Assembly: GCF_036492835.1 (NCBI RefSeq)
Contig: NZ_AP025314.1
Span: 2,108,001 to 2,172,000, forward strand
Length of the DNA stretch: 64,000 bases
Reading direction: 5' to 3'
Source of the DNA: Fulvitalea axinellae
GTDB lineage: Bacteria > Bacteroidota > Bacteroidia > Cytophagales > Cyclobacteriaceae
The notes beneath the pieces were generated by a model. The model was not told where the DNA came from and did not search any database. It saw only the letters and a program-made list of their open reading frames with translations. Within the stretch, counting starts at the first letter, position 1. Each line of letters begins with the position of its first letter. Made by a program: the position numbers and the translations under genes. Below, piece after piece: positions 19,699 through 28,700 of this stretch.

Positions 19699-21153
19699 TT
19701 GAAAGGAGCGAATAACACATATTTCGGGAATGTGGCGGAAACTGTCCGCACGCTTTGGCGTGGTTTGGAGCTGACCTGGAAACACTTTTGGGACGCTAGG
19801 CATCGCCATGGAAACGAGGGAGTGGACCAACCGGAATATTTTGAGCAGGACAAGGGTAGGGTTACCCTGAATTATCCGCGTGAGGTGTTGCCGGTGCCGG
19901 AAGTTGGGCGCTATAAGCTTGACTGTGAAATAGACGATTGTATCGTATGTGACAAATGCGCCAAGATATGTCCCGTTGACTGTATCGAGATAGAGGCCGT
20001 GCGCTCATCCGAGATTATCAGGACGGCATCCGATGGTTCGCCTGTGCGTCTGCATGCTGCCAAGTTCAATATCGATATGGCCAAGTGCATGTTCTGCGGG
20101 CTGTGTACTACGGTTTGTCCGACGGAGTGCCTCACGATGACTCCAGAATACGATTACTCCGCTTTCGATTTTGACGAACATAATTTTGCGTTTGCGACAA
20201 TGACTCCTATTGAGATCATCAAAGCGAAAGAGAAATGGGAGGCGGACAAAGCGTCGAAAGAAAAAGCGAAAAAGGCGATTGGTTCGGCTACAGCGAAACC
20301 GAAAATGCCGGTTAGAAAACCAGTGGAAGAAACTGGAGGGGAAGCAAAACCTAAACCTACTTTCAAACCGAGAGTGAAGGCTTCGGTAGCGAAGCCCGTG
20401 ACGAAACCGACGGAGAATAAACAGGAGAGTGAAGCTGAGGCCAAACCGAAACCGGTATTCCGTCCAAGAGTAGCGAAACCAGTTGTGAAGAAAACAACGG
20501 CTACTGAGGATTCGTCGGAAGAGAAAAAAGCGACGAAACTGGTAATAAGGCCTAAAGTAGCGAAGCCGGTTATTCGGAAAAAAGAGGAAGAAAGCGCTGA
20601 GACGGAATCAACCAAGTCTGCAACGGCCAAGAAGCCTGTAATAAAACCGAGGATACCTTCCAAGCCAGTTATTCGGAAGAAAACGACAGACGCTGAAACG
20701 GCTGATACCGAAGAGGCCAAGTTGTCAACGTCCAAGAGGCCGGTGATGAAGCCGAAGATTCCATCAAGACCTGTAATTCCAAAGAAGACAGGCGAAGGGG
20801 AAACGACCAAAGCGGAACCGGCGGGATCTGAAGAAGCGAAACCGTCAACGTTCAAGAAGCCGGTTATGAAACCGAAAATTCCTTCGAGGCCAGTTATCCC
20901 AAAGAAACCGATAGAAGGTGAAACGGCGAAAACAAATGCGTCCGAATCAGAGGAAGCGAAACCGTCAACGTCCAAAAAGCCGGTGATAAAACCGAAGATC
21001 CCTGCAAGGCCTGTAATTCCTAAAAAACCGACGGAAGGAAAAGCTGATCAATCCGAGAAGTCGGAAGCGGGAGATAAGCCCACAAAGGCTAAAAAGCCTG
21101 TAATGAGACCAAAAATACCGATACGAAAACCTAAAGACGACAGCGGGGAATGA
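19699..21153 (+). CDS. nuoI: NADH-quinone oxidoreductase subunit I with long basic repeat tail
   Basis: 484 residues; NuoI is normally ~150-220. Residues 1-~185 are the ferredoxin-like subunit with two [4Fe-4S] motifs, 'CIVCDKCAKICP' and 'CMFCGLCTTVCP', which pass electrons toward quinone. The remaining ~290 residues are Lys/Pro-rich and end in about five imperfect repeats of ~35 residues built on 'KKPVIKPKIPARPVIPKKP' followed by an acidic Glu/Ser/Thr linker. The start is TTG 19699, because the only other options before the in-frame TAG at 19672 are non-standard codons. First gene of the I-J-H-K-L operon; nuoJ starts inside its stop (ATGA overlap). Confidence 0.88.
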   Translation: MKGANNTYFGNVAETVRTLWRGLELTWKHFWDARHRHGNEGVDQPEYFEQDKGRVTLNYPREVLPVPEVGRYKLDCEIDDCIVCDKCAKICPVDCIEIEAVRSSEIIRTASDGSPVRLHAAKFNIDMAKCMFCGLCTTVCPTECLTMTPEYDYSAFDFDEHNFAFATMTPIEIIKAKEKWEADKASKEKAKKAIGSATAKPKMPVRKPVEETGGEAKPKPTFKPRVKASVAKPVTKPTENKQESEAEAKPKPVFRPRVAKPVVKKTTATEDSSEEKKATKLVIRPKVAKPVIRKKEEESAETESTKSATAKKPVIKPRIPSKPVIRKKTTDAETADTEEAKLSTSKRPVMKPKIPSRPVIPKKTGEGETTKAEPAGSEEAKPSTFKKPVMKPKIPSRPVIPKKPIEGETAKTNASESEEAKPSTSKKPVIKPKIPARPVIPKKPTEGKADQSEKSEAGDKPTKAKKPVMRPKIPIRKPKDDSGE

Positions 21154-21686
21154 GTGCGGAATTGACGATAAAGGTATTATTCTATGTATTCGCCGGAATA
21201 GCGATACTGTCGGCCGGGGCGATCGTCTTTATGAAAGACGTATTGCGCGCGGCCTTTCTGCTGGTGCTGACATTTTTGTCCATCGCAGGCGTTTACGTGC
21301 TGTTGCGCGCCGATTTTATCGCCGTGGCCCAAATCATGATTTACGTCGGCGGTATTCTGATTTTGATGGTTTTCGGCGTAATGCTGACCAATAGGGTGGG
21401 AGGCGACCGTATCTTGAGCGGTACCAAGTACCGGAAAACTAGCTTGGCTATAGGCGTCGCCGTATTTTATATTCTGGCCAAAGTCATTTACATCTCAAAA
21501 TTCAGCTTGGGAAGCGGGCTGGCCAACGACGCCGAACCGATGAAAGACGGAAGCCTTGTCGTAATCGGCAAATCCATAATGACCGATTATGTTTTGCCCT
21601 TCGAATTGGCGGGCGTATTACTGTTAGTGGCCTTGATCGGCGCCAGTTTTCTGGCGGCAAAGAGCGCCGAAAACAATAACGCCTAA
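21150..21686 (+). CDS. nuoJ: NADH-quinone oxidoreductase subunit J
   Basis: 178-residue membrane subunit with about five transmembrane helices. The conserved 'LRAAFLLVLTFLSIAGVYVLLRADFIAVAQIMIYVGGILILMVFGVML' block is the NuoJ signature. It overlaps nuoI by four bases (ATGA), indicating translational coupling. It is part of the proton-pumping arm in the cytoplasmic membrane. Confidence 0.93.
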   Translation: MSAELTIKVLFYVFAGIAILSAGAIVFMKDVLRAAFLLVLTFLSIAGVYVLLRADFIAVAQIMIYVGGILILMVFGVMLTNRVGGDRILSGTKYRKTSLAIGVAVFYILAKVIYISKFSLGSGLANDAEPMKDGSLVVIGKSIMTDYVLPFELAGVLLLVALIGASFLAAKSAENNNA

Positions 21687-21697
21687 ATCAGAATCCA

Positions 21698-22798
21698 ATG
21701 ACTACGTTTATATTCTATTTGCCCTTTATTCTGCTTTTTGCCTTGGCCGGGGTTTATATCGAAAGGAAAGTCTCCGCCTTTATGCAAGACAGGGTAGGCC
21801 CCTTGGAAACGGGATATTGGGGATTGTTACAAACCTTGGCCGATATTCTTAAGCTGATCCAGAAAGAGGATATCCAAGCCAAATCCACCGATAAGATTTT
21901 GTTCTCCTTGGCGCCAATCATAGTGATGAGTGCCGTTATCGCCGGATTTTCCGTTTTTCCTATTACACCCGGTTGGGCGGGGTCGGCTACGGAGACGGGA
22001 GTTTTCTTTATGCTGGCGATTGTTTCTTTGGATGTGGTCGGTATTCTCATGGCCGGTTGGGGGAGTAACAGTAAGTTTTCCTTGTTCGGAGCTTTACGTT
22101 CTGTTGCCCAGATTATCAGTTATGAAATTCCGCTTACGTTAAGCGTTTTGGCGGTTTTGGTTATAAGCCAGACATTGGATATGCAGGAAATTTCCTTTCA
22201 GCAAGGCCCTTTTCTCAAGCATATCTCCACTGACCTAGATACGAATTACCTTTTCGGGATAAAAGCCCTTGGGGTGGATGTAACCGATATTGGAGGGATT
22301 TTGACTTGGAATATATTTCGGTCGCCTGTGTTGCTGGTGGCTTTTCTTATTTTCTATATATCTGGCTTGGCCGAATGTAACCGAGCGCCGTTCGATTTGC
22401 CGGAATCGGAATCCGAGCTTATCGCCGGATTCCATACCGAATACAGCGGTGTCCGTTTCGCCATCCTGATGCTGTCGGAATACGCCATGATGTTGCTTAT
22501 TTCGGTTGCTGCTACGGTGTTGTTCTTGGGAAGCTGGAATAGCCCTTTGCCCAATATCGGCTCGGTTCGTCTTTGGGACTGGACAATGGGCGAGCCCGGA
22601 ACTATTGTCAGCCACGTTTGGGGAATCTTCTGGATTACATCCAAAGCGATCTTTATAGTCTTTACCCAGATGTGGGTACGCTGGACATATCCGCGTTTGA
22701 GAATCGACCAGCTGATGAGTCTCGGGTGGAAATATTTGACGCCTTTGTCGCTGATAGTTTTGTTTATCGCTACCGTTTGGCGTTTGTTAATGATTTAA
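21698..22798 (+). CDS. nuoH: NADH-quinone oxidoreductase subunit H
   Basis: 366 residues, eight or more transmembrane helices. It has 'YIERKVSAFMQDRVGP' near the start and 'ECNRAPFDLPESESELIAGFHTEYSG', the quinone-cavity loop of NuoH. NuoH docks the peripheral arm and forms part of the quinone site. Its place after nuoJ instead of before nuoI is unusual. It starts 11 bases after nuoJ and ends 9 bases before the nuoK ATG. Confidence 0.95.
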   Translation: MTTFIFYLPFILLFALAGVYIERKVSAFMQDRVGPLETGYWGLLQTLADILKLIQKEDIQAKSTDKILFSLAPIIVMSAVIAGFSVFPITPGWAGSATETGVFFMLAIVSLDVVGILMAGWGSNSKFSLFGALRSVAQIISYEIPLTLSVLAVLVISQTLDMQEISFQQGPFLKHISTDLDTNYLFGIKALGVDVTDIGGILTWNIFRSPVLLVAFLIFYISGLAECNRAPFDLPESESELIAGFHTEYSGVRFAILMLSEYAMMLLISVAATVLFLGSWNSPLPNIGSVRLWDWTMGEPGTIVSHVWGIFWITSKAIFIVFTQMWVRWTYPRLRIDQLMSLGWKYLTPLSLIVLFIATVWRLLMI

Positions 22799-22807
22799 AA
22801 GGTGCCG

Positions 22808-23107
22808 ATGATACCATTGGAACACATACTCTTGCTAAGCGCTGTCCTGTTTTGTATTGGGCTGACGATTATTATTTCGAAGAAAAACGCCATCATGGTG
22901 TTGATGGGAGTGGAGCTTTTGCTGAACGCCGCCAATATCAACCTAATCGCTTTCAGCGGGGGAGACAAAGGCTTGAACGGGCAGATGTTCTCCCTGTTCG
23001 TTATCGTAGTGGCCGCCGCGGAGGTAGCCGTGGCGCTGGCAATCGTAATGCAGGCGTATAAATACTTTAGGCATTCGGACGTGACCGATATGGATCACCT
23101 CAACTGA
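22808..23107 (+). CDS. nuoK: NADH-quinone oxidoreductase subunit K
   Basis: 99 residues from ATG 22808 (MIPLEHILLLSA, the usual NuoK start); a GTG two codons earlier (22802) is less likely. Three transmembrane helices carry the conserved membrane glutamates in 'MGVELLLNAANINLIAF' and 'AAAEVAVALAIV'. Antiporter-like Mrp/MnhC-type subunit in the proton path. Confidence 0.95.
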   Translation: MIPLEHILLLSAVLFCIGLTIIISKKNAIMVLMGVELLLNAANINLIAFSGGDKGLNGQMFSLFVIVVAAAEVAVALAIVMQAYKYFRHSDVTDMDHLN

Positions 23108-23186
23108 ATGCTTTTTTTCTGATTTTGAAATTGAAAAACGGCTTTCTTTTATCCGTAAAGTCGTTTTCGAAATATAGTCTCAAGTT

Positions 23187-25460
23187 ATGGACGTAAGAGC
23201 GTTGACGGGAGAGTTGGCTTTGGATTCGGTAACGGGTCTGGCTTTGGTGACCATGTTGTTGCCGTTGATTTCCTTTGTCGTGATTTCGTTGTTTAAGACA
23301 AAACTGGCGAAACGCGCCGACTTGATCGGGGTTCATTTGCAAGGCCTTTCGTTTTTGGGAGTGCTTTGGATCTTTTTTCAGGTTTGGGGACGCGAGGCTC
23401 ATCATGCTCGTTGGCTTTGGTTCGAAGTGGGAACGGGGGATTGGCTGTATCGCTTTACGGCCGGCGTCTTGGCCGACGACGAATCCGTTCTCCTTGCGGG
23501 AGTCGTGACCTTGGTTTCTTTTCTGGTTCACTTGTTTTCGGTGAACTATATGAAAGACGACACACATTACGCCCGGTATTTCTCGCTTTTGGGGCTTTTT
23601 ACTTTCTCCATGCTGGGGATTGTTTATTCCGATAACCTGTTGTTGCTGTTTATATTCTGGGAGCTTGTTGGTTTTTCAAGCTATTTGCTTATCGGCTTTT
23701 GGTTTCAGCGGAGTTCCGCGGCCCGGGCCTCTCGCAAGGCCTTCCTTACCAACAGGGTGGGCGACGCCGGTTTTCTGCTGGGGCTTTCCGTTATTTTCGC
23801 ATATTTCGGCACCTTTGATTTACAGGCGCTTGTGGCTATGGCCAAGTCCGCGTTTTTGTCGGACGGCACATGGGTGCTCGAACTTCAAAACGGCGAAGCG
23901 TTTAGGCGTTTGGCCGTTTCCCCGTTTTGGATGACAGTTGCCGGATTGGGGCTCTTTTGCGGAACAATCGGCAAGTCGGCCCAATTTCCGCTTCAGGTTT
24001 GGTTGCCCGACGCCATGAAAGGCCCGACTCCCGTGTCGGCGCTTATCCACGCCGCGACTATGGTTGCCGCCGGAGTTTATTTGTTAGTGAGAATATTTCC
24101 GCTACTAAGTGTTGACGTACTCGACGTTATTGCCATTATCGGTGGGATTACGGCGTTTATGAGTGCCTTTGCGGCGCTTTCGCAAAACGATATTAAGAAA
24201 GTGTTGGCCTTCTCTACCAGCTCACAGTTGGGCTTTATGGTAATGGGAATGGGAGTTGGGGCGTATGACGCCGCGTATTTCCATTTAGTAACGCACGCTT
24301 TCTTTAAGGCGGGCCTTTTCCTGTCTGCGGGAGCCATAATCCGCGCTTTGCACCAAGTGGAGGTTCGGTTGAAATCGGAAGGACATATTTTGCATTTTGA
24401 TGCGAACGATATGCGGTATATGGGCGGTTTGAGGAAAAAAATGCCTTTTGTTTTTGCCGCTTATGTAGTCACCTCCGCCTCGCTGATGGGTATTCCGTTC
24501 TTCTCCGGCTTTTTGTCTAAAGACGCCATTCTGACGGAAACGTTGGCTTGGGCCGCGTTTCGTTCACAGTCCGGTGGGCCGGTATTCTTTCTTATTCCCG
24601 TCTTGGGCTTCGTTTCCGCCATGCTTACCAGCGTGTACATGGGACGCCAGATTTTGTTGATTTTCTTCGGCGATTTTCGTTTGGAACGTCACCATCCCGA
24701 AGTTCAGGGTGTTTTGAGAAAAGTACAGGGGCCGCACTGGAAAAAGAAAGTGCCGTTGTTTGTCCTTTCCTTGTTATCTATAGGCTTTCTGTTTTCCCTA
24801 AACCCGTTTGTCGCCAGTAAAGGTTGGTTATCGGGACATTTTAGTGTGCCTGGCGCCGCATTTCCATTCGGTGGTCCGAAGTGGTTGGAAGAGGGGGCGA
24901 TTCTGGAAAACCTGATAAGGCGGTTCCATATGGTTACCACCGTCGGATCCGTTTTGTTGGTGTCGTTGGGCTTGGCTTTGGCGTATTATGCGTTTAGGCC
25001 GGGCGGAAAGTATAGCGCCAACTATTATAATATGAAAGATCCGTCAAAAGGCTGGCGGAAGATGTCGTTGCTTAACTGGCGTTTGGATGATCTTTACAAA
25101 AAAGCAGTACTGGAACCCGGGTTGCGTTTTGCCGATTTGTGCTATAAGTTTGATAAGGCTGTGATTGACGGAGTGGTCAGAAGTACTGCGCCTGCCACTT
25201 TGTTTACATCCAAGGTCTCGGCCGGATTAGATCGGGCAATTGACAAAGTTGTCGATGGTTTCGGTGTAGGCAACGTTATCATCGCCCATGTCTTGGCTTT
25301 CTTTGACCGTATGTTTGTAGACGGCTTTATAGATGGCTTAGCCAAGCTGACGGTATTTACGGGCAGGTTTATGAAAAAAAGACAGGGAAAAAATATCCAG
25401 AGTTATCTAATAGTCGCTTTGGCGTTATGCTTGGCCCTGTTGGCCATATTACTTTTTTGA
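23187..25460 (+). CDS. nuoL: NADH-quinone oxidoreductase subunit L
   Basis: 757 residues, longer than the ~610-660 of most NuoL. The antiporter core contains 'LLLLFIFWELVGFSSYLLIGFW', 'GTIGKSAQFPLQVWLPDAMKGPTPVSALIHAATMVAAGVYLL' and 'HAFFKAGLFLSAGAII', with the proton-path lysines and glutamates. The C-terminal part includes the extended amphipathic region and a last membrane span (SYLIVALALCLALLAILLF). It is the last gene of the cluster: a terminator follows, and nuoM and nuoN are not here. Confidence 0.94.
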   Translation: MDVRALTGELALDSVTGLALVTMLLPLISFVVISLFKTKLAKRADLIGVHLQGLSFLGVLWIFFQVWGREAHHARWLWFEVGTGDWLYRFTAGVLADDESVLLAGVVTLVSFLVHLFSVNYMKDDTHYARYFSLLGLFTFSMLGIVYSDNLLLLFIFWELVGFSSYLLIGFWFQRSSAARASRKAFLTNRVGDAGFLLGLSVIFAYFGTFDLQALVAMAKSAFLSDGTWVLELQNGEAFRRLAVSPFWMTVAGLGLFCGTIGKSAQFPLQVWLPDAMKGPTPVSALIHAATMVAAGVYLLVRIFPLLSVDVLDVIAIIGGITAFMSAFAALSQNDIKKVLAFSTSSQLGFMVMGMGVGAYDAAYFHLVTHAFFKAGLFLSAGAIIRALHQVEVRLKSEGHILHFDANDMRYMGGLRKKMPFVFAAYVVTSASLMGIPFFSGFLSKDAILTETLAWAAFRSQSGGPVFFLIPVLGFVSAMLTSVYMGRQILLIFFGDFRLERHHPEVQGVLRKVQGPHWKKKVPLFVLSLLSIGFLFSLNPFVASKGWLSGHFSVPGAAFPFGGPKWLEEGAILENLIRRFHMVTTVGSVLLVSLGLALAYYAFRPGGKYSANYYNMKDPSKGWRKMSLLNWRLDDLYKKAVLEPGLRFADLCYKFDKAVIDGVVRSTAPATLFTSKVSAGLDRAIDKVVDGFGVGNVIIAHVLAFFDRMFVDGFIDGLAKLTVFTGRFMKKRQGKNIQSYLIVALALCLALLAILLF

Positions 25461-25475
25461 AATCTATTGGTATAG

Positions 25476-25524
25476 AAGAAGACAGGAGGATTCTTTGAAT
25501 GATATCAAAGAGTCTTCTTTTTTT
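25476..25524 (+). terminator. intrinsic terminator after nuoL
   Basis: Outer stem AAGAAGAC / GTCTTCTT, with an inner helix TCTTTGA / TCAAAGA, followed by a T run. The rest of 25461-25781 holds no gene and should carry the promoter of the regulator that follows. Confidence 0.8.
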
Positions 25525-25781
25525 CAAAAGGATTCGTTTAAAAACGAGTTGGAATGTCTTCAAAGTTCCCTCTATGTTGTGTCCAAACGGAAAGTCTTTG
25601 TAAATTATGTTTCCGAACGGAAGCGTTCTCGGTAAGATTTAGCGAAATGGTATTTTTAGCAACTACGTCGTGACCGAGCGTCTCTCTGATTTAGGTCAGT
25701 TTGTTCCGGTCAGAATCCGGTCCGAAATAGAACGGGCCCTTTCTGGTTTTTGCGCTTTTTCAAGATAGACATTCTATTGTG

Positions 25782-28700
25782 ATGAGAATATTAGGAGGAT
25801 TTATTGCGCTGATAGTCGCTACGGTAGGAGCGTATGCGAATAGTTTGGTGAGCGATCAGGAGCGGATCCGAAGCCTTACGATTGAGGAGGGGTTGCCCGA
25901 CAACTATGTGACCAGCGTTTTTCAGGACAGCAGGGGCTTTATGTGGGTAGGGACGGAAGCCGGTTTTGGCCGGTTTGACGGATATAATCTGGCCCGTTAT
26001 TCGAAAGCGAACATTCCGAACCAATTTGTAACAGCGCTGGGCGAGGACCAATCGGGGAATATTTTTGTCGGAACGGTAAAAGGCCTTGGCGTACTGAATC
26101 CGGTCCGGCAATCGGGACAGGGTTTTTTCAAGAATAAGAATGTTATAGGGATCGGCAGATGGAATAAGGGAATGTACGTGGCCTTTGATGACGAGGTTCG
26201 TATGGTCTCTTATAGTAAAGACACTCTCCAAACCACCTTGGTAATAAGCGCTTACCGCAAAAACGTGCTGATTGAAAAAGTAGGGAAAGACCAAAGCGGG
26301 AGATTCTGGATATTGTACAATGACGGCTTGTTCGAATTGTTCGATAAAAAAGGCAAGCGTTCATTTTCGTTTAACGTAACGGAACATATAGAGGAAAAAG
26401 CTCCGCTGACAGCGGCCAGCCTTTACGGCAAAAGCTTATGGTTCGGTACAGAGAACGGCACTTTGCAAAAGTTCTCGCTCGATGCCCGAAAGCGCAGATA
26501 TCAGGTTGAGTTTGTCGAAGCGGAACATGTTGTGGACAAGCCGTTGACGGTTTTGAAAATGACGGACAGCTTGGGCGTTTGGGTCGGAACCCAAGGTGCC
26601 GGGTTATTAAAGCAGGAGGCCGACAGCCTTTGGGCTCAGGTAGATTTCCCCGAACACGGAACGTTCAAAAGTTCGGAACTGAGAATATCCGATATCCGCC
26701 TGAGTGATTCTGGCGAAGCTTGGGTGGCCACTATGGGCCGTGGCGTATTGCTGGTTTCGAAAGTGAGAAGATATTATCGCCACTTGGATGTAAACGGAAT
26801 CGGAGGTTTGAGAAACTCTTCCGTGAACTCCATTTTGCATGATCATAAAGGAAACGTGTGGGCTGGGCATAGGAACGGCGCCGGTTTGGCTTGGATCGAA
26901 GGCGGGGTTCCGCCCGAAGACCAGGAAATGGGCGCTGTCAAATATTTCGAGACCCGGAACAAGACTTTATTATCCGGTCGGGTAGGAAGTGTGGTGCTGG
27001 ATAGGGCCGGCGACGTTTGGGTTGCCACTTGGGACGGTGTCTCCCGATTCTATTATCCAGAAGGAAGCAAAGAACCTGTACTGAGAAGGCATTACAAGAA
27101 CACTAAAAAGCAAAAGTTATTGCCCGATAACCGTTGCCATTCGCTGTTTTTCGATAGAAGAACGGGCGATTTGTGGCTCGGGACTTACAAAGGTCCGGGA
27201 AGATATAGCGCCGAAACCGACAGCTTTGTTTTCGGCGAAGCCTTGGGCCGTGAATCCGAAAGCGTTCTAGGGAAAGATATTTTTCAGATCAAAAAAGACG
27301 CCTCCGACAATATGTGGTTCTCCACCCGTTGGAACGGCCTTTACCTTTATGATAAAAAGCAGGACTCCACGTATTATTTCGCAAGGTCAAATACTTCGGA
27401 AAGAGGCCTTGAGGCCAATGTCGTAAGGCATCTTATAGAAGACCGGAACGGAGCCATCTGGGCCGGTACCGGAAATGGCTTGTATAAATTCAACGCCAAA
27501 AAGCGTACGTTTAAGAGAATCGACAAGCGCGAGTGGGGGATGGATAACCAAGTAAACGCCATCGCCGAAGACTGGAACGGAATTTTGTGGTTGGGTACGC
27601 GCGACGGCGTGACGGCACTGGACAAGGCTGGAAAAAACGTTCGTGTCATTAATTTTGAGGAAGGGCAAAACGTAAACTATATCCCGAATACTGCGGTCAG
27701 TAATTTTGGCGGAGGCCAATTGCTGTTCGGAACGAAAAGGGGAATGATCGCTTTGGATCCCGAACTTTTTCAGACCAAGGGCAAAGACTTGCCTGTTTAT
27801 ATCGTGAATTTCAAGGTGTTGAATAAAGCCCTGAGACCGGTAGCCGGAAAAAAAGGCGAGAGCCGAATCAGCAAACCGATCGAGTTTTGCAAAGAAGTGC
27901 GACTTCCAAACAGGGATAATGTTTTCAATATCGAATTCGCCGCATTGTCATACGCCAATCCGGAGAGAGTTCGATATGCGTATATCCTAGAGGGCGCCGA
28001 CAAAAGCTGGCGCTATACTGTAGGGAAAAACAGGGAAGTGGCTTATACGCACCTGCCTGCCGGCGAATATATGTTCAGGGTAAAAGCCACCGACCAAAGT
28101 GGGCACTGGGGAGCGAAAGAGGCGAGACTGAAGGTCGTGATTCTTCCGCCTTTGTGGCAGACTTGGTGGGCGTATTTGCTTTACGCGTTCTTCGCTTTGC
28201 TGATTGCGATGGCTTGGAAGAATATGCTGATCCGTGATGTAGAGAAGAAAACCGAACGCGAGCGTAAGGACAAGGAAAGGGCTCAGGAGCGTAAGCTCAG
28301 CGAAATGAAGCTCCGTTTCTTCACAGACCTTTCGCATGAGCTGAGAACACCTTTGACTTTGATCGTCGGGCCGATGAAGCAGGTGCTCAAAGGTAATATT
28401 GGCGAAGATAGCCGTCCGATGTTGTCGATGGTGAACAAAAATGCCGAAGTTCTGCTCAAGCTGATCAACCAGATGCTCGAATTCCGCTCGATGGCCGAAA
28501 AGAGTAAACGGCTCAGGGTTTCCGAATCCGATGCCGTTGGATTCTTGAGAAATATCTACGGAGCCTTTACCGGTATGGCCACCCAAAAGAATATCACTTT
28601 TGAATTCTTTGCGCCCAAGAAGATGAACGTTTGCTTCGATAAGGAAAAAGTCGAGCGGATTGTCTACAACCTATTGTCCAACGCCTTGAAGTATACGCCC

